NCBI RefSeq assembly: GCF_000468755.1
Contig: NZ_AWEZ01000045.1
Coordinates: 62,001-126,000 of the forward strand
Length of the DNA: 64,000 nt
Direction of reading: 5' to 3'
DNA from: Olsenella profusa F0195
GTDB taxonomy: Bacteria; Actinomycetota; Coriobacteriia; Coriobacteriales; Atopobiaceae
Below, piece by piece: positions 17,009 to 24,270 of this stretch. The notes beneath the pieces were generated by a model. It had not been told where the DNA came from. It did no database searches and worked only from the letters and a program-made list of their open reading frames with translations. The translations under genes were made by a program, and so were the position numbers. Every line of letters begins with the position of its first letter. The stretch's first letter is position 1.

Positions 17009-18436
17009 ATGGCTGATGACGCCCTCTGGCACGAGGTCGAGGCATACGTGGACGAGGTGTGGGAGGATGTCGTCGCGGACATTCGCACGCTTGTGAAGGT
17101 GCGCTCCGTGGAGGACCTCTCCCAAGCCTCCGAGGGCGCCCCGTGGGGCCCCGGCCCACGCGCGTCACTCTCGCGCGCACTCGCGATCGCCGGGCGTCTG
17201 GGCCTTGCCACCACGGATGTCGATGGCTATATCGGCTTTGGTGACCTTCCCGGTGCGGACGAGCGCTACCTTGCCACCATTGCCCACAGCGACGTCGTGC
17301 CCGAGGGGCTGGGATGGACGGTCAGCCCCTTTGACGTGACGCGCAGGGATGGCTTCCTCATGGGTCGCGGCGTCCTGGACGACAAGGGTCCGCTCGTGCT
17401 CTCGCTCTATGCGGCGCACTTCTTCGTGCGCCAGGTTGCCCGTACGGGCGAGCGTCTGCCCTATACCCTGCGCTGCCTCATCGGCGCCGAGGAGGAGACC
17501 TCCATGGGCGATCTCGCCCACTACCTCGCCCACTATCCCGCCCCCCTCTTTGCCTTCACGCCCGACGCCGACTTTCCGCTCATCTGTGGCGAGAAGGGCG
17601 TCTTCGAGGGGCGCTTCACGTCCGGGGACATCCTGGGCACACCCGACAGTCGCATCGTGACGATGGACGGCGGCACCGTGTCCAACGCCATCTGCGGGCT
17701 TGCCACGGCAACGGTGCGCGCGGACGCGGGCACGCTGCCCGTCGCCGAGGGCATCGACGCCGAGCCCGCCGGCGATGGCCTGGCCACGCTCACGGCCCAT
17801 GGCAGGGGCGGCCATGCGTCGCTGCCCGAGGGCACCGTCAATGCCATCGGCATGCTTGCCAGCTACCTGCTGGGAAGTGACGTCTGCTCTGCGGCAGAGC
17901 GCGCCTTTCTCGAGCTCGAGCGGCTGCTGTGCGCCTCGGGCCACGACGGTGCGGCCCTGGGCATCGCAAGCTCCAACGACCGCTTTGGCGCGCTCACGCT
18001 CGTGGGCGGCACCATCCACACCGAGGGTGCGCGGCTCGTGCAGTCCTGTGACGCACGCTATCCCGACGCCACCACGCACGAGGCCATCGCGCAGGCGCTC
18101 TGCCAGGCGGCGCGGGAGCATGGGGCCACGTTCGAGCCCATCCAGGTGAAGGAGCCCTTCTACACCGACCCATCCTCGCCGGAGGTTACATGCCTGCTCA
18201 CGACGTACGACGAGCTCACGGGCGGGAGGTCCGAGGCCTTCGTCATCGGTGGCGGCACCTATGCGCGCATGTTCCCCCGCGCCTGCGCCTTCGGTCCGCA
18301 TGAGCCTGCGGAGGACGTGCCGGCGTGGGTTGGGCCGGAGCACGGCCCCGATGAGGCCGTGAGCGAGGAGAGCCTGCGGCGGGCGCTCGAGATCTACATC
18401 GTCTCCATCGCCCGCCTCATGCGGATCGAGTACTAG
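17009..18436 (+). CDS. Sapep/PepV-like M20 family dipeptidase
   Basis: Probable metal-dependent dipeptidase that trims dipeptides in the cytosol, 475 residues. M20 metal sites are visible: His in TIAHSDVVPEG near 92, bridging Asp in GRGVLDDKGP near 123, the catalytic Glu pair in IGAEEETSMGD near 157, Asp in FTPDADFP near 187, and a late His in CAFGPHEP. The long lid domain between these (about 195-380), including GRGGHASLPEGTVNA, is the Sapep/PepV form. The start follows GAAGGAGGGGCAT. A radical SAM gene begins 9 bp downstream, so the two are probably co-transcribed. Confidence 0.9.
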   Translation: MADDALWHEVEAYVDEVWEDVVADIRTLVKVRSVEDLSQASEGAPWGPGPRASLSRALAIAGRLGLATTDVDGYIGFGDLPGADERYLATIAHSDVVPEGLGWTVSPFDVTRRDGFLMGRGVLDDKGPLVLSLYAAHFFVRQVARTGERLPYTLRCLIGAEEETSMGDLAHYLAHYPAPLFAFTPDADFPLICGEKGVFEGRFTSGDILGTPDSRIVTMDGGTVSNAICGLATATVRADAGTLPVAEGIDAEPAGDGLATLTAHGRGGHASLPEGTVNAIGMLASYLLGSDVCSAAERAFLELERLLCASGHDGAALGIASSNDRFGALTLVGGTIHTEGARLVQSCDARYPDATTHEAIAQALCQAAREHGATFEPIQVKEPFYTDPSSPEVTCLLTTYDELTGGRSEAFVIGGGTYARMFPRACAFGPHEPAEDVPAWVGPEHGPDEAVSEESLRRALEIYIVSIARLMRIEY

Positions 18437-18445
18437 GGTCGCATC

Positions 18446-19423
18446 GTGTCGACCTATGCGGCATACGACCGCTGCGAGCTCTGTCCGCGTCGCTGCCACG
18501 CCCTGCGCAACGCGGGGCGGAGGGGCCTCTGTGGTGCCTCGTCGGCGTTGAGGGTCGCCCGCGCGGCCCTGCACCACTGGGAGGAGCCGCCCATCTCGGG
18601 CGAGACGGGTTCCGGTGCGATATTCTTTACGGGCTGTCCCCTGCGCTGCGTGTTCTGTCAGAACCAGGACATCTCGCAGGGAGGCTTTGGCCTGGACGTG
18701 AGCGTGGGGCGCCTGGCCCAGATGATGCTCGAGCTGGCGGGGCAGGGGGCGCTCAACATCAACCTCGTGACGCCCCTGCACGCCGCGCCGCAGGTGCGCG
18801 ATGCCGTACTGTTGGCACGCGAGGCTGGGATGGGCCTTCCCGTGGTGTGCAACACCTCGGGCTACGAGCTGCCCACTACGGTGGACGCCATGGCCGACGT
18901 GGTGGACGTGTGGCTCACGGACTTCAAGTACGCCTCGCCCGCGCTGGCGCGCGAGCTCTCTTGCGCGGGGGACTACCCCGCGGTGGCCTTTGAGGCCCTT
19001 GCGCACATGCTCGCCTCGCTGCGCGAGCGGGGTGGCCGCCGCGAGGGCGCGGATGGGCGCATGGAGCAGGGGATCATCGTGCGCCATCTCGTGATGCCAG
19101 GCCACGTGGATGACTCGCTCGCCGTGCTCGACCGTGTATGGGAGGCCTGTGGCAACGAGGCGGACCTCTCCGTCATGAACCAGTACACACCCACCGGGCG
19201 CTGCCTGAGGATGGGTGGGGACCTCGCGCGAGCCCTCACGGACGACGAGTACGAGCGCGTGCTCGACCATGCTGACGACCTGGGCTTCGAGTGGCTCTGG
19301 TGGCAGCAGGGAGGCACCGTTTCCGAGAGCTTCGTTCCCGCCTTCGACGCCACGGGCGTCGAGGGGCCGGAGCTCGCACCCATGATGGCAGGCCCGTCAA
19401 GTGAGGGGGGACAGCATGCGTGA
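18446..19423 (+). CDS. Radical SAM protein (PflA-like activase fold)
   Basis: A 325-residue iron-sulfur enzyme that would cleave S-adenosylmethionine to start radical chemistry. The cluster motif CPLRCVFCQN lies near 70. An N-terminal cysteine motif, CELCPRRCHALRNAG with GLCG, precedes it, as in PflA-related activases. NTSGYE and DFKYASP motifs also fit. It lacks a partner glycyl-radical enzyme nearby, so the substrate is unknown. The start is GTG at 18446. It follows the dipeptidase by 9 bp and overlaps the next small gene by 8 bp. Confidence 0.88.
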   Translation: MSTYAAYDRCELCPRRCHALRNAGRRGLCGASSALRVARAALHHWEEPPISGETGSGAIFFTGCPLRCVFCQNQDISQGGFGLDVSVGRLAQMMLELAGQGALNINLVTPLHAAPQVRDAVLLAREAGMGLPVVCNTSGYELPTTVDAMADVVDVWLTDFKYASPALARELSCAGDYPAVAFEALAHMLASLRERGGRREGADGRMEQGIIVRHLVMPGHVDDSLAVLDRVWEACGNEADLSVMNQYTPTGRCLRMGGDLARALTDDEYERVLDHADDLGFEWLWWQQGGTVSESFVPAFDATGVEGPELAPMMAGPSSEGGQHA

Positions 19424-19727
19424 CATCGCGCCACTGAGCGATGAGGAGCGTGCGGAGCTGGAGGAGCTTCGCAGGGAGAGGGTCCAGCGAGCCGAGGCTG
19501 CCCAGGCGGCCCACGAGCGCAGGGAGCTCGAGCGCCTCAAGTCTGAGCGCGCCGCCATGGAGCGCGAGCAGGCCGCGGACGAGCGGGCGGCGCGCCTGCG
19601 CGCCAAGAATGCCCGGCTCATGGAACCGGATGACGATCTGAGGATGCCCGTGGGCCAGAAGGTCGTCCTCATCGTGCTGGCCATCATCGTTCTCGTGGTC
19701 CTCACGACCCTGTGGCTGGGCCACTAG
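19416..19727 (+). CDS. Small coiled-coil protein with a C-terminal membrane anchor
   Basis: A 103-residue protein of unknown function. The ATG at 19416 is preferred over the GTG at 19401 because GAGGGGGG stands just upstream of it. Residues 5-75 are a charged coiled coil rich in Glu, Arg and Ala. The final 22 residues form one hydrophobic segment (VVLIVLAIIVLVVLTTLWL) ending in GH. It is a tail-anchored topology with the coil likely in the cytosol. It overlaps the radical SAM gene by 8 bp, which suggests coupled translation. Confidence 0.75.
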   Translation: MRDIAPLSDEERAELEELRRERVQRAEAAQAAHERRELERLKSERAAMEREQAADERAARLRAKNARLMEPDDDLRMPVGQKVVLIVLAIIVLVVLTTLWLGH

Positions 19728-19864
19728 GGCAGACCTCTCCGCGTCCGTCCCCTGTCGGAGACGGAAGGGGCTGCCAGGGATGGCACGTCGCGCCTCATCC
19801 AACGCGCCCAGGGCCCGCCGGCGCATGCGGGGCATGCCGCTGCGCCTTCAAGGCGAGGCCTTGA

Positions 19865-19883
19865 CCCAAGTGCTACCCTTGGG
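19865..19883. repeat. Short inverted repeat upstream of pncB
   Basis: CCCAAG and CTTGGG face each other across 7 bp, about 60 bp before the pncB start. The 215-bp gap otherwise shows no gene. It could be an operator for NAD metabolism control, but the arms are too short to claim this. Confidence 0.25.
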
Positions 19884-19942
19884 GGAGCACGCCTGCGGCA
19901 CCTGCGCCGAGGCAGTACGCCACCTGCAGAGGGGACACGCAC

Positions 19943-21421
19943 ATGGCACTCACCGATGGCACCCATCCGAGCGACGTCGCGCTCAACACGGACCTCTACG
20001 AGCTCACGATGGCCCAGGGCCTCTGGGAGTCAGGGATGGTGGATGCCCAGGCCTGCTTCACCGTCTTCTTCCGCGAGAACCCCTTTGGGGGCGGTTACAG
20101 CGTCGCCTGCGGCATGGGGCAGATCGCCGACCTCGTGGAGAGCTTCACGTTCGCGCCGGATTCCATCGACTACCTCTCCACGCTCGAGGCACCGGGCGGC
20201 GGTTCCATGTTCAAGCCCACCTTCCTGGACTTCCTGCGCGACTTCCGCATGCGGGTGTCGGTTTGGGCGATCGCCGAGGGTGACCTCGCCTTCCCGCGCG
20301 AGCCCATGGTGCGCGTCGAGGGGCCCATCATCGACTGTCAGCTGCTCGAGACGGCTCTGCTCAACCTCGTCAACTTCCAGACGCTCGTGGCGACCAAGAC
20401 GGCGCGCGTCGTGCATGCCGCCGAGGGCCATCCCATGAGCGACTTTGGCCTCAGGCGCGCCCAGGGCCCCGATGGTGGGCTCTCGGTCGCCCGCGCCTCC
20501 TATATCGGCGGTGCCGCGTCCACCTCCAATATGCTCGCGGGCAAGATCTACGGCATCCCCGTGTTTGGCACGCATGCCCACTCCTGGGTGATGTCCTTTC
20601 CCAACGAGCTGGAGGCCTTTCGCGCCTTTGCCAAGTCGAGTCCCAAGAACTGCGTGCTCCTGATCGACACCTATGACGTGCATCAGGGCATCAGGAATGC
20701 CATCATCGTCGCCAAGGAGATGGAGCGCGCCGGCGAGCGGCTCGCGGCGGTACGCATCGACTCCGGCGACCTCGCCAAGCTCTCCAAGGAGACGCGTCGA
20801 GCCTTTGACGAGGCCGGCCTGCCCTACGTGAAGATCTCCGCCTCCAATGACCTCGACGAGTACACCATCCAGTCGCTCCTTGCCCAGGGCGCGCCCATCG
20901 ACTCCTTCGGCGTGGGTACCAAGCTCGCGACCTGCGATCCCCAGCCGTCGCTCGGGGGCGTCTACAAGCTCTCGGCCGTGCGTCACTCGGCGGACGTGGC
21001 GTGGGAGCCTGTCATCAAGCTCTCCGAGATGGCCTACAAGCGCACCATTCCCGGCATCCAGCACGTGAGGCGCTACTACGACGCCGCTGGCTGCCCCGTG
21101 GGCGACATGATCGTGGACGAGGGCTATGACAAGGGCAGGCCCACCATGGTGGATGTGGTGGATGACCTCGTGAGCTACGACCTCTCCGGCATGGAGTCCC
21201 GCGAGCTGCTCGTGCAGCTTGTCAAGGAGGGACGGCGTGTGGCCGCGCCCGAGGGCATCGAGGACGCCCGCGCCCGGGTGCGCGAGTCCCTGCGCATGCT
21301 CGACCCGAGCGTGCGCCGCTTCCTCAACCCCCAGATGTATCCGGTGGGACTCGAGGAGGGCCTGGCCGAGCTCAGGCGTCGCCTTGCCACGCGCGAGCAT
21401 GCCGGGTCCGGCCGGGCGTAG
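19943..21421 (+). CDS. pncB: Nicotinate phosphoribosyltransferase
   Basis: Joins nicotinate and PRPP to give nicotinate mononucleotide in NAD salvage, 492 residues. The N-terminus (LNTDLYELTMAQGLW), the ligand-binding loop GAASTSNMLAG, the HAHSW motif and the phosphate-binding region VRIDSGDLAKLSKE are typical. The C-terminal lid (VWEPVIKLSE and following) belongs to the longer Gram-positive type. The ATG at 19943 follows AGAGGGGACACGC. It is probably monocistronic; argS begins 127 bp later with its own signals. The NAD-synthetase-like gene lies upstream in this window. Confidence 0.95.
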   Translation: MALTDGTHPSDVALNTDLYELTMAQGLWESGMVDAQACFTVFFRENPFGGGYSVACGMGQIADLVESFTFAPDSIDYLSTLEAPGGGSMFKPTFLDFLRDFRMRVSVWAIAEGDLAFPREPMVRVEGPIIDCQLLETALLNLVNFQTLVATKTARVVHAAEGHPMSDFGLRRAQGPDGGLSVARASYIGGAASTSNMLAGKIYGIPVFGTHAHSWVMSFPNELEAFRAFAKSSPKNCVLLIDTYDVHQGIRNAIIVAKEMERAGERLAAVRIDSGDLAKLSKETRRAFDEAGLPYVKISASNDLDEYTIQSLLAQGAPIDSFGVGTKLATCDPQPSLGGVYKLSAVRHSADVAWEPVIKLSEMAYKRTIPGIQHVRRYYDAAGCPVGDMIVDEGYDKGRPTMVDVVDDLVSYDLSGMESRELLVQLVKEGRRVAAPEGIEDARARVRESLRMLDPSVRRFLNPQMYPVGLEEGLAELRRRLATREHAGSGRA

Positions 21422-21548
21422 CTCCCGTCCTCTCTGTTCGCTTGCCGCATTCGGGGCGGGACGGCGTGGCATCCCGTCCCGTCTGCTAGACTTACGCAGC
21501 TGTGGCGCGCATCGGCGCGCACGACGCGTCGTCCCAAAAGGAGTATGC

Positions 21549-23390
21549 ATGCCCGAGACACTTGAGGACCTTGTGAGACAGGCCATCACGGCCGCCCAAG
21601 CAACCGGTGAGCTGCCGGAGTTCGCGGTTGACGACTGCGGCCTCGAGCGTCCCGCGGACACCTCGCACGGAGACTGGTCCTCCACGGTGGCCATGCGCTC
21701 CGCTCGCCTCGCCCATATGGCGCCCTCCAAGATCGCCTCCGCCATCGTGGCGCACCTCCCCTTGAGCCCCGCCATCGCCACGTGTGAGGTGGCTGGTCCG
21801 GGCTTCATCAACTTCTATCTCAGCACCAGCGCACACAACGAGGTCTTCCGCCGGGTGCGCGAGGCGGGCGACCAGTGGGGTCGCTGCGACGAGGGCCATG
21901 GCCTCTCGACTCAGGTGGAGTACATCTCCGCCAACCCCACCGGCCCCCTGCACCTGGGCCATGGCCGGTGGGCCGCCATCGGCGACTCGCTATGCAACGT
22001 GCTCGAGCATGCCAACTACCGGGTGCAGCGCGAGTACTACATCAACGATCACGGCAGCCAGATGGATGTCTTCGGCCGTTCCGTCGTGATGCGCTACCTG
22101 CAGCTTGCCGGGCTCGTGCGCGACGGTGCCACGCTCGCTGCGGCGCAGGGACGCCTGCTTGCCGACCGCGAGGCCTATGTCGAGGACGAGGATGACGCCC
22201 ATCCCGAGCTGCATCCTTACATGGATGCCTTCACGGAGGCATTGGGTGGCAACTCCTATGGCGGCGATTACATCATTGACCTTGCCCAGGAGCTCTATGC
22301 ATCCGACGGCGACCGCTGGGTGGACGTCCCCGACGCAAGGCGCATGCCGGAGTTTCGCGAGCGCTCCTACCAGAGGATGCTGCAGCATATCAAGGACACC
22401 TGCCACAAGGCGCGCTGTGACTTTGACGAGTGGAAGAGCGAGCGCAGCTTCTACGAGCGAGACGCGTCGGGCACCTCGCCCATCGAGCAAGCCCTGGGGC
22501 GACTCGATGCCATGGGCTATGTCTACACGGACAAGAGCGGTGCCGTCTGGTTCGAATCCACCGAATTCGGCGACGACAAGGATCGCGTGCTCGTCAAGAC
22601 GAACGGCGAGTACACCTACTTCGCCTCGGATGTGGCCTACACCTGGGATAAGTTCCAGCGGGTGGACTATGAGATCAACATCTGGGGTGCCGACCACCAT
22701 GGCTACGTCAAGCGCGTGCAGTCGGTGGCCGAGGCCTTCGGCCACAAGGGAAGGTACGAGATCCTCCTGGGCCAGCTCGTGAACCTCCTGCGCAACGGCG
22801 AGCCCGTGCGCATGTCCAAGCGCCGCGGCACCATGATCGGCTTCGAGGAGCTGCTCGACGAGGTGGGTGCCGATGCCACGCGCTATACCCTCATCAGCCG
22901 CTCATCCAACCAGACCATCGACTTCGACATAGAGGCCGTCAAGCAGAGGAGCAATGCGAACCCCGTCTACTACGTGCAGTACGCTCACGCTCGCATCTGC
23001 TCGATCCTGCGCAGGGCCGCAGGTGTCACTCCACAGGAGGCACACGACCTGGGCATGGACGAGGTGGCGCGCCGTGCCGTCGGCGATGCGTACGACCTCT
23101 CGCTGCTGACCCATGCGTCCGAGGCGGCCCTTGCCCGCAAGGTGTCCGAGTTCCCCGAGCTCATCGCTGGCTGTGCCCGCGATCGCGCGCCGTTCCGCAT
23201 CACGCACTTCTGCGAGGAGCTCGCGGGGACCTACCACGCGTTCTATGGCACCTGCCAGGTGCTGTCCAGCGCGGGGCGTCCCGTGGACGAGGCGCTTTCC
23301 AAGGCGCGCCTTGCCGCCTGCGACGCCGTCCGCATCAACCTCGCCGTGGCGCTCCGCCTCATCGGCGTCTCGGCCCCTGAGGTCATGTAG
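21549..23390 (+). CDS. argS: Arginyl-tRNA synthetase
   Basis: Class I aminoacyl-tRNA synthetase charging tRNA-Arg, 613 residues. The start ATG at 21549 is selected by AAAAGGAG six bases upstream; the reading frame extends into pncB but without support. The N-terminal additional domain includes GPGFINFYL. The HIGH motif is PTGPLHLGHG near 130. The KMSKS-like motif is VRMSKRRG near 420. The C-terminal anticodon-binding domain (YYVQYAHARICSILRRA) follows and ends VAVALRLIGVSAPEVM. tRNA-Ala lies 64 bp downstream. Confidence 0.97.
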   Translation: MPETLEDLVRQAITAAQATGELPEFAVDDCGLERPADTSHGDWSSTVAMRSARLAHMAPSKIASAIVAHLPLSPAIATCEVAGPGFINFYLSTSAHNEVFRRVREAGDQWGRCDEGHGLSTQVEYISANPTGPLHLGHGRWAAIGDSLCNVLEHANYRVQREYYINDHGSQMDVFGRSVVMRYLQLAGLVRDGATLAAAQGRLLADREAYVEDEDDAHPELHPYMDAFTEALGGNSYGGDYIIDLAQELYASDGDRWVDVPDARRMPEFRERSYQRMLQHIKDTCHKARCDFDEWKSERSFYERDASGTSPIEQALGRLDAMGYVYTDKSGAVWFESTEFGDDKDRVLVKTNGEYTYFASDVAYTWDKFQRVDYEINIWGADHHGYVKRVQSVAEAFGHKGRYEILLGQLVNLLRNGEPVRMSKRRGTMIGFEELLDEVGADATRYTLISRSSNQTIDFDIEAVKQRSNANPVYYVQYAHARICSILRRAAGVTPQEAHDLGMDEVARRAVGDAYDLSLLTHASEAALARKVSEFPELIAGCARDRAPFRITHFCEELAGTYHAFYGTCQVLSSAGRPVDEALSKARLAACDAVRINLAVALRLIGVSAPEVM

Positions 23391-23404
23391 ACTCGCCACG
23401 GAGG

Positions 23405-23435
23405 TTGACGCACGGGGCCGAACTTGGCATACTGT
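23405..23435 (+). promoter_or_regulatory. Candidate promoter of tRNA-Ala
   Basis: TTGACG at 23405-23410 and TACTGT at 23430-23435 are 19 bp apart, upstream of the tRNA at 23455. The spacing is slightly long. Confidence 0.4.
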
Positions 23436-23454
23436 CCTTCGTGTGAAATCGCGC

Positions 23455-23530
23455 GGGGATGTAGCTCAGTTGGGAGAGCGCAGCGTTCGCAACGCTGAGG
23501 CCGAGGGTTCGAATCCCTTCATCTCCACCA
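23455..23530 (+). tRNA. tRNA-Ala (anticodon CGC)
   Basis: A 76-nt cloverleaf with encoded CCA. Acceptor GGGGATG pairs with CATCTCC and contains the G3-U70 wobble that identifies alanine tRNAs. The D arm is GCTC/GAGC. The anticodon stem CAGCG/CGCTG encloses loop TTCGCAA, giving anticodon CGC. The T loop is TTCGAAT. Confidence 0.97.
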
Positions 23531-23539
23531 GGAAACCGT

Positions 23540-23569
23540 AGGTGCCCCTCATGCGAGAGGCACCTTTCT
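23540..23569. terminator. Convergent terminator between tRNA-Ala and the HAD gene
   Basis: AGGTGCCCCTC and GAGAGGCACCT form a stem with one mismatch and loop ATGC, followed by TTTCT. It can serve the tRNA on the plus strand and, as a stem, also the convergent gene. Confidence 0.65.
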
Positions 23570-24260
23570 AGTGCGCGGGCGGGGAGGCAAACGGGTGGGG
23601 CGTGATGTCCTCCCAGCTGTCGATCCACAGGTCAGAGACGGACTGCAGCTCCCCGACCTGTTGGATGGGGTCGCTGCTGCGCACGCCACAGGTGAGCATG
23701 CCCACCGCGTGGGCGGAGAGCACGCCCTGGATGATGTCCTCGAAGACGATGCAGTCCTTCGGTGCGGCGTCCAGGCGGCGGGCGCACTCCAGATAGATGT
23801 CGGGATGATCCTTTCCCCACGTGACCTCTGCGCCGTGGACGCGCGCATCGAAGAGGCCGTCCACGTCCACGTGCCGGATGGCATCGAGCACGGAGGGCGC
23901 GTTGGTGGTGGCAAGGCCAATGGGGATGCCCTGGGCTCTGAGCGCATGCAGGTAGGCCTCGACGCCCGGGCGGAGCGTCGCCCTTGTCTCGTACAGCGCA
24001 CGGCCCATGCGGGTCCACGCCTCGCAGACCTCCTCCACGCTCTCCGAAAGGCCGTAGCGCTCGATGGTATAGCGTGCCCCTGCGGCAAAGCCCAAGACGT
24101 TGAGCGCACGTCCATAGCTTTCGTCGAAGTCGATGCCATGCGCTCCCAGGAAGGCGACGTCCACCTCATGCCAGAGATGGGCGGTGTTCGAGATGGTGCC
24201 ATCGAAGTCGAAGATGGTAGCCTTGAAGCTGGGCGGCCAGAGCGATGGCGTCTGAGTCAT
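23568..24260 (-). CDS. HAD-superfamily hydrolase (beta-phosphoglucomutase/Gph-like)
   Basis: A 230-residue phosphatase or phosphomutase of HAD subfamily I with an alpha-helical cap. Motif I is IFDFDGTISNT near residue 15, motif II is GLATTNAP, motif III Lys lies in TWGKDHPDIY, and motif IV is CIVFEDIIQGVLSA. The start ATG at 24260 is preceded by GTGAGGCG. It lies 10 bp after the TPR protein stop, so it is translated from that transcript. The substrate cannot be told; a sugar phosphate is likely from the cap type. Confidence 0.85.
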   Translation of the reverse strand: MTQTPSLWPPSFKATIFDFDGTISNTAHLWHEVDVAFLGAHGIDFDESYGRALNVLGFAAGARYTIERYGLSESVEEVCEAWTRMGRALYETRATLRPGVEAYLHALRAQGIPIGLATTNAPSVLDAIRHVDVDGLFDARVHGAEVTWGKDHPDIYLECARRLDAAPKDCIVFEDIIQGVLSAHAVGMLTCGVRSSDPIQQVGELQSVSDLWIDSWEDITPHPFASPPAH

Positions 24261-24270
24261 CGCCTCACGC

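Noticed and set aside
23383-23628. Minus-strand frame across tRNA-Ala
   Set aside because: It covers a perfect tRNA cloverleaf and its terminator, so it is not coding.
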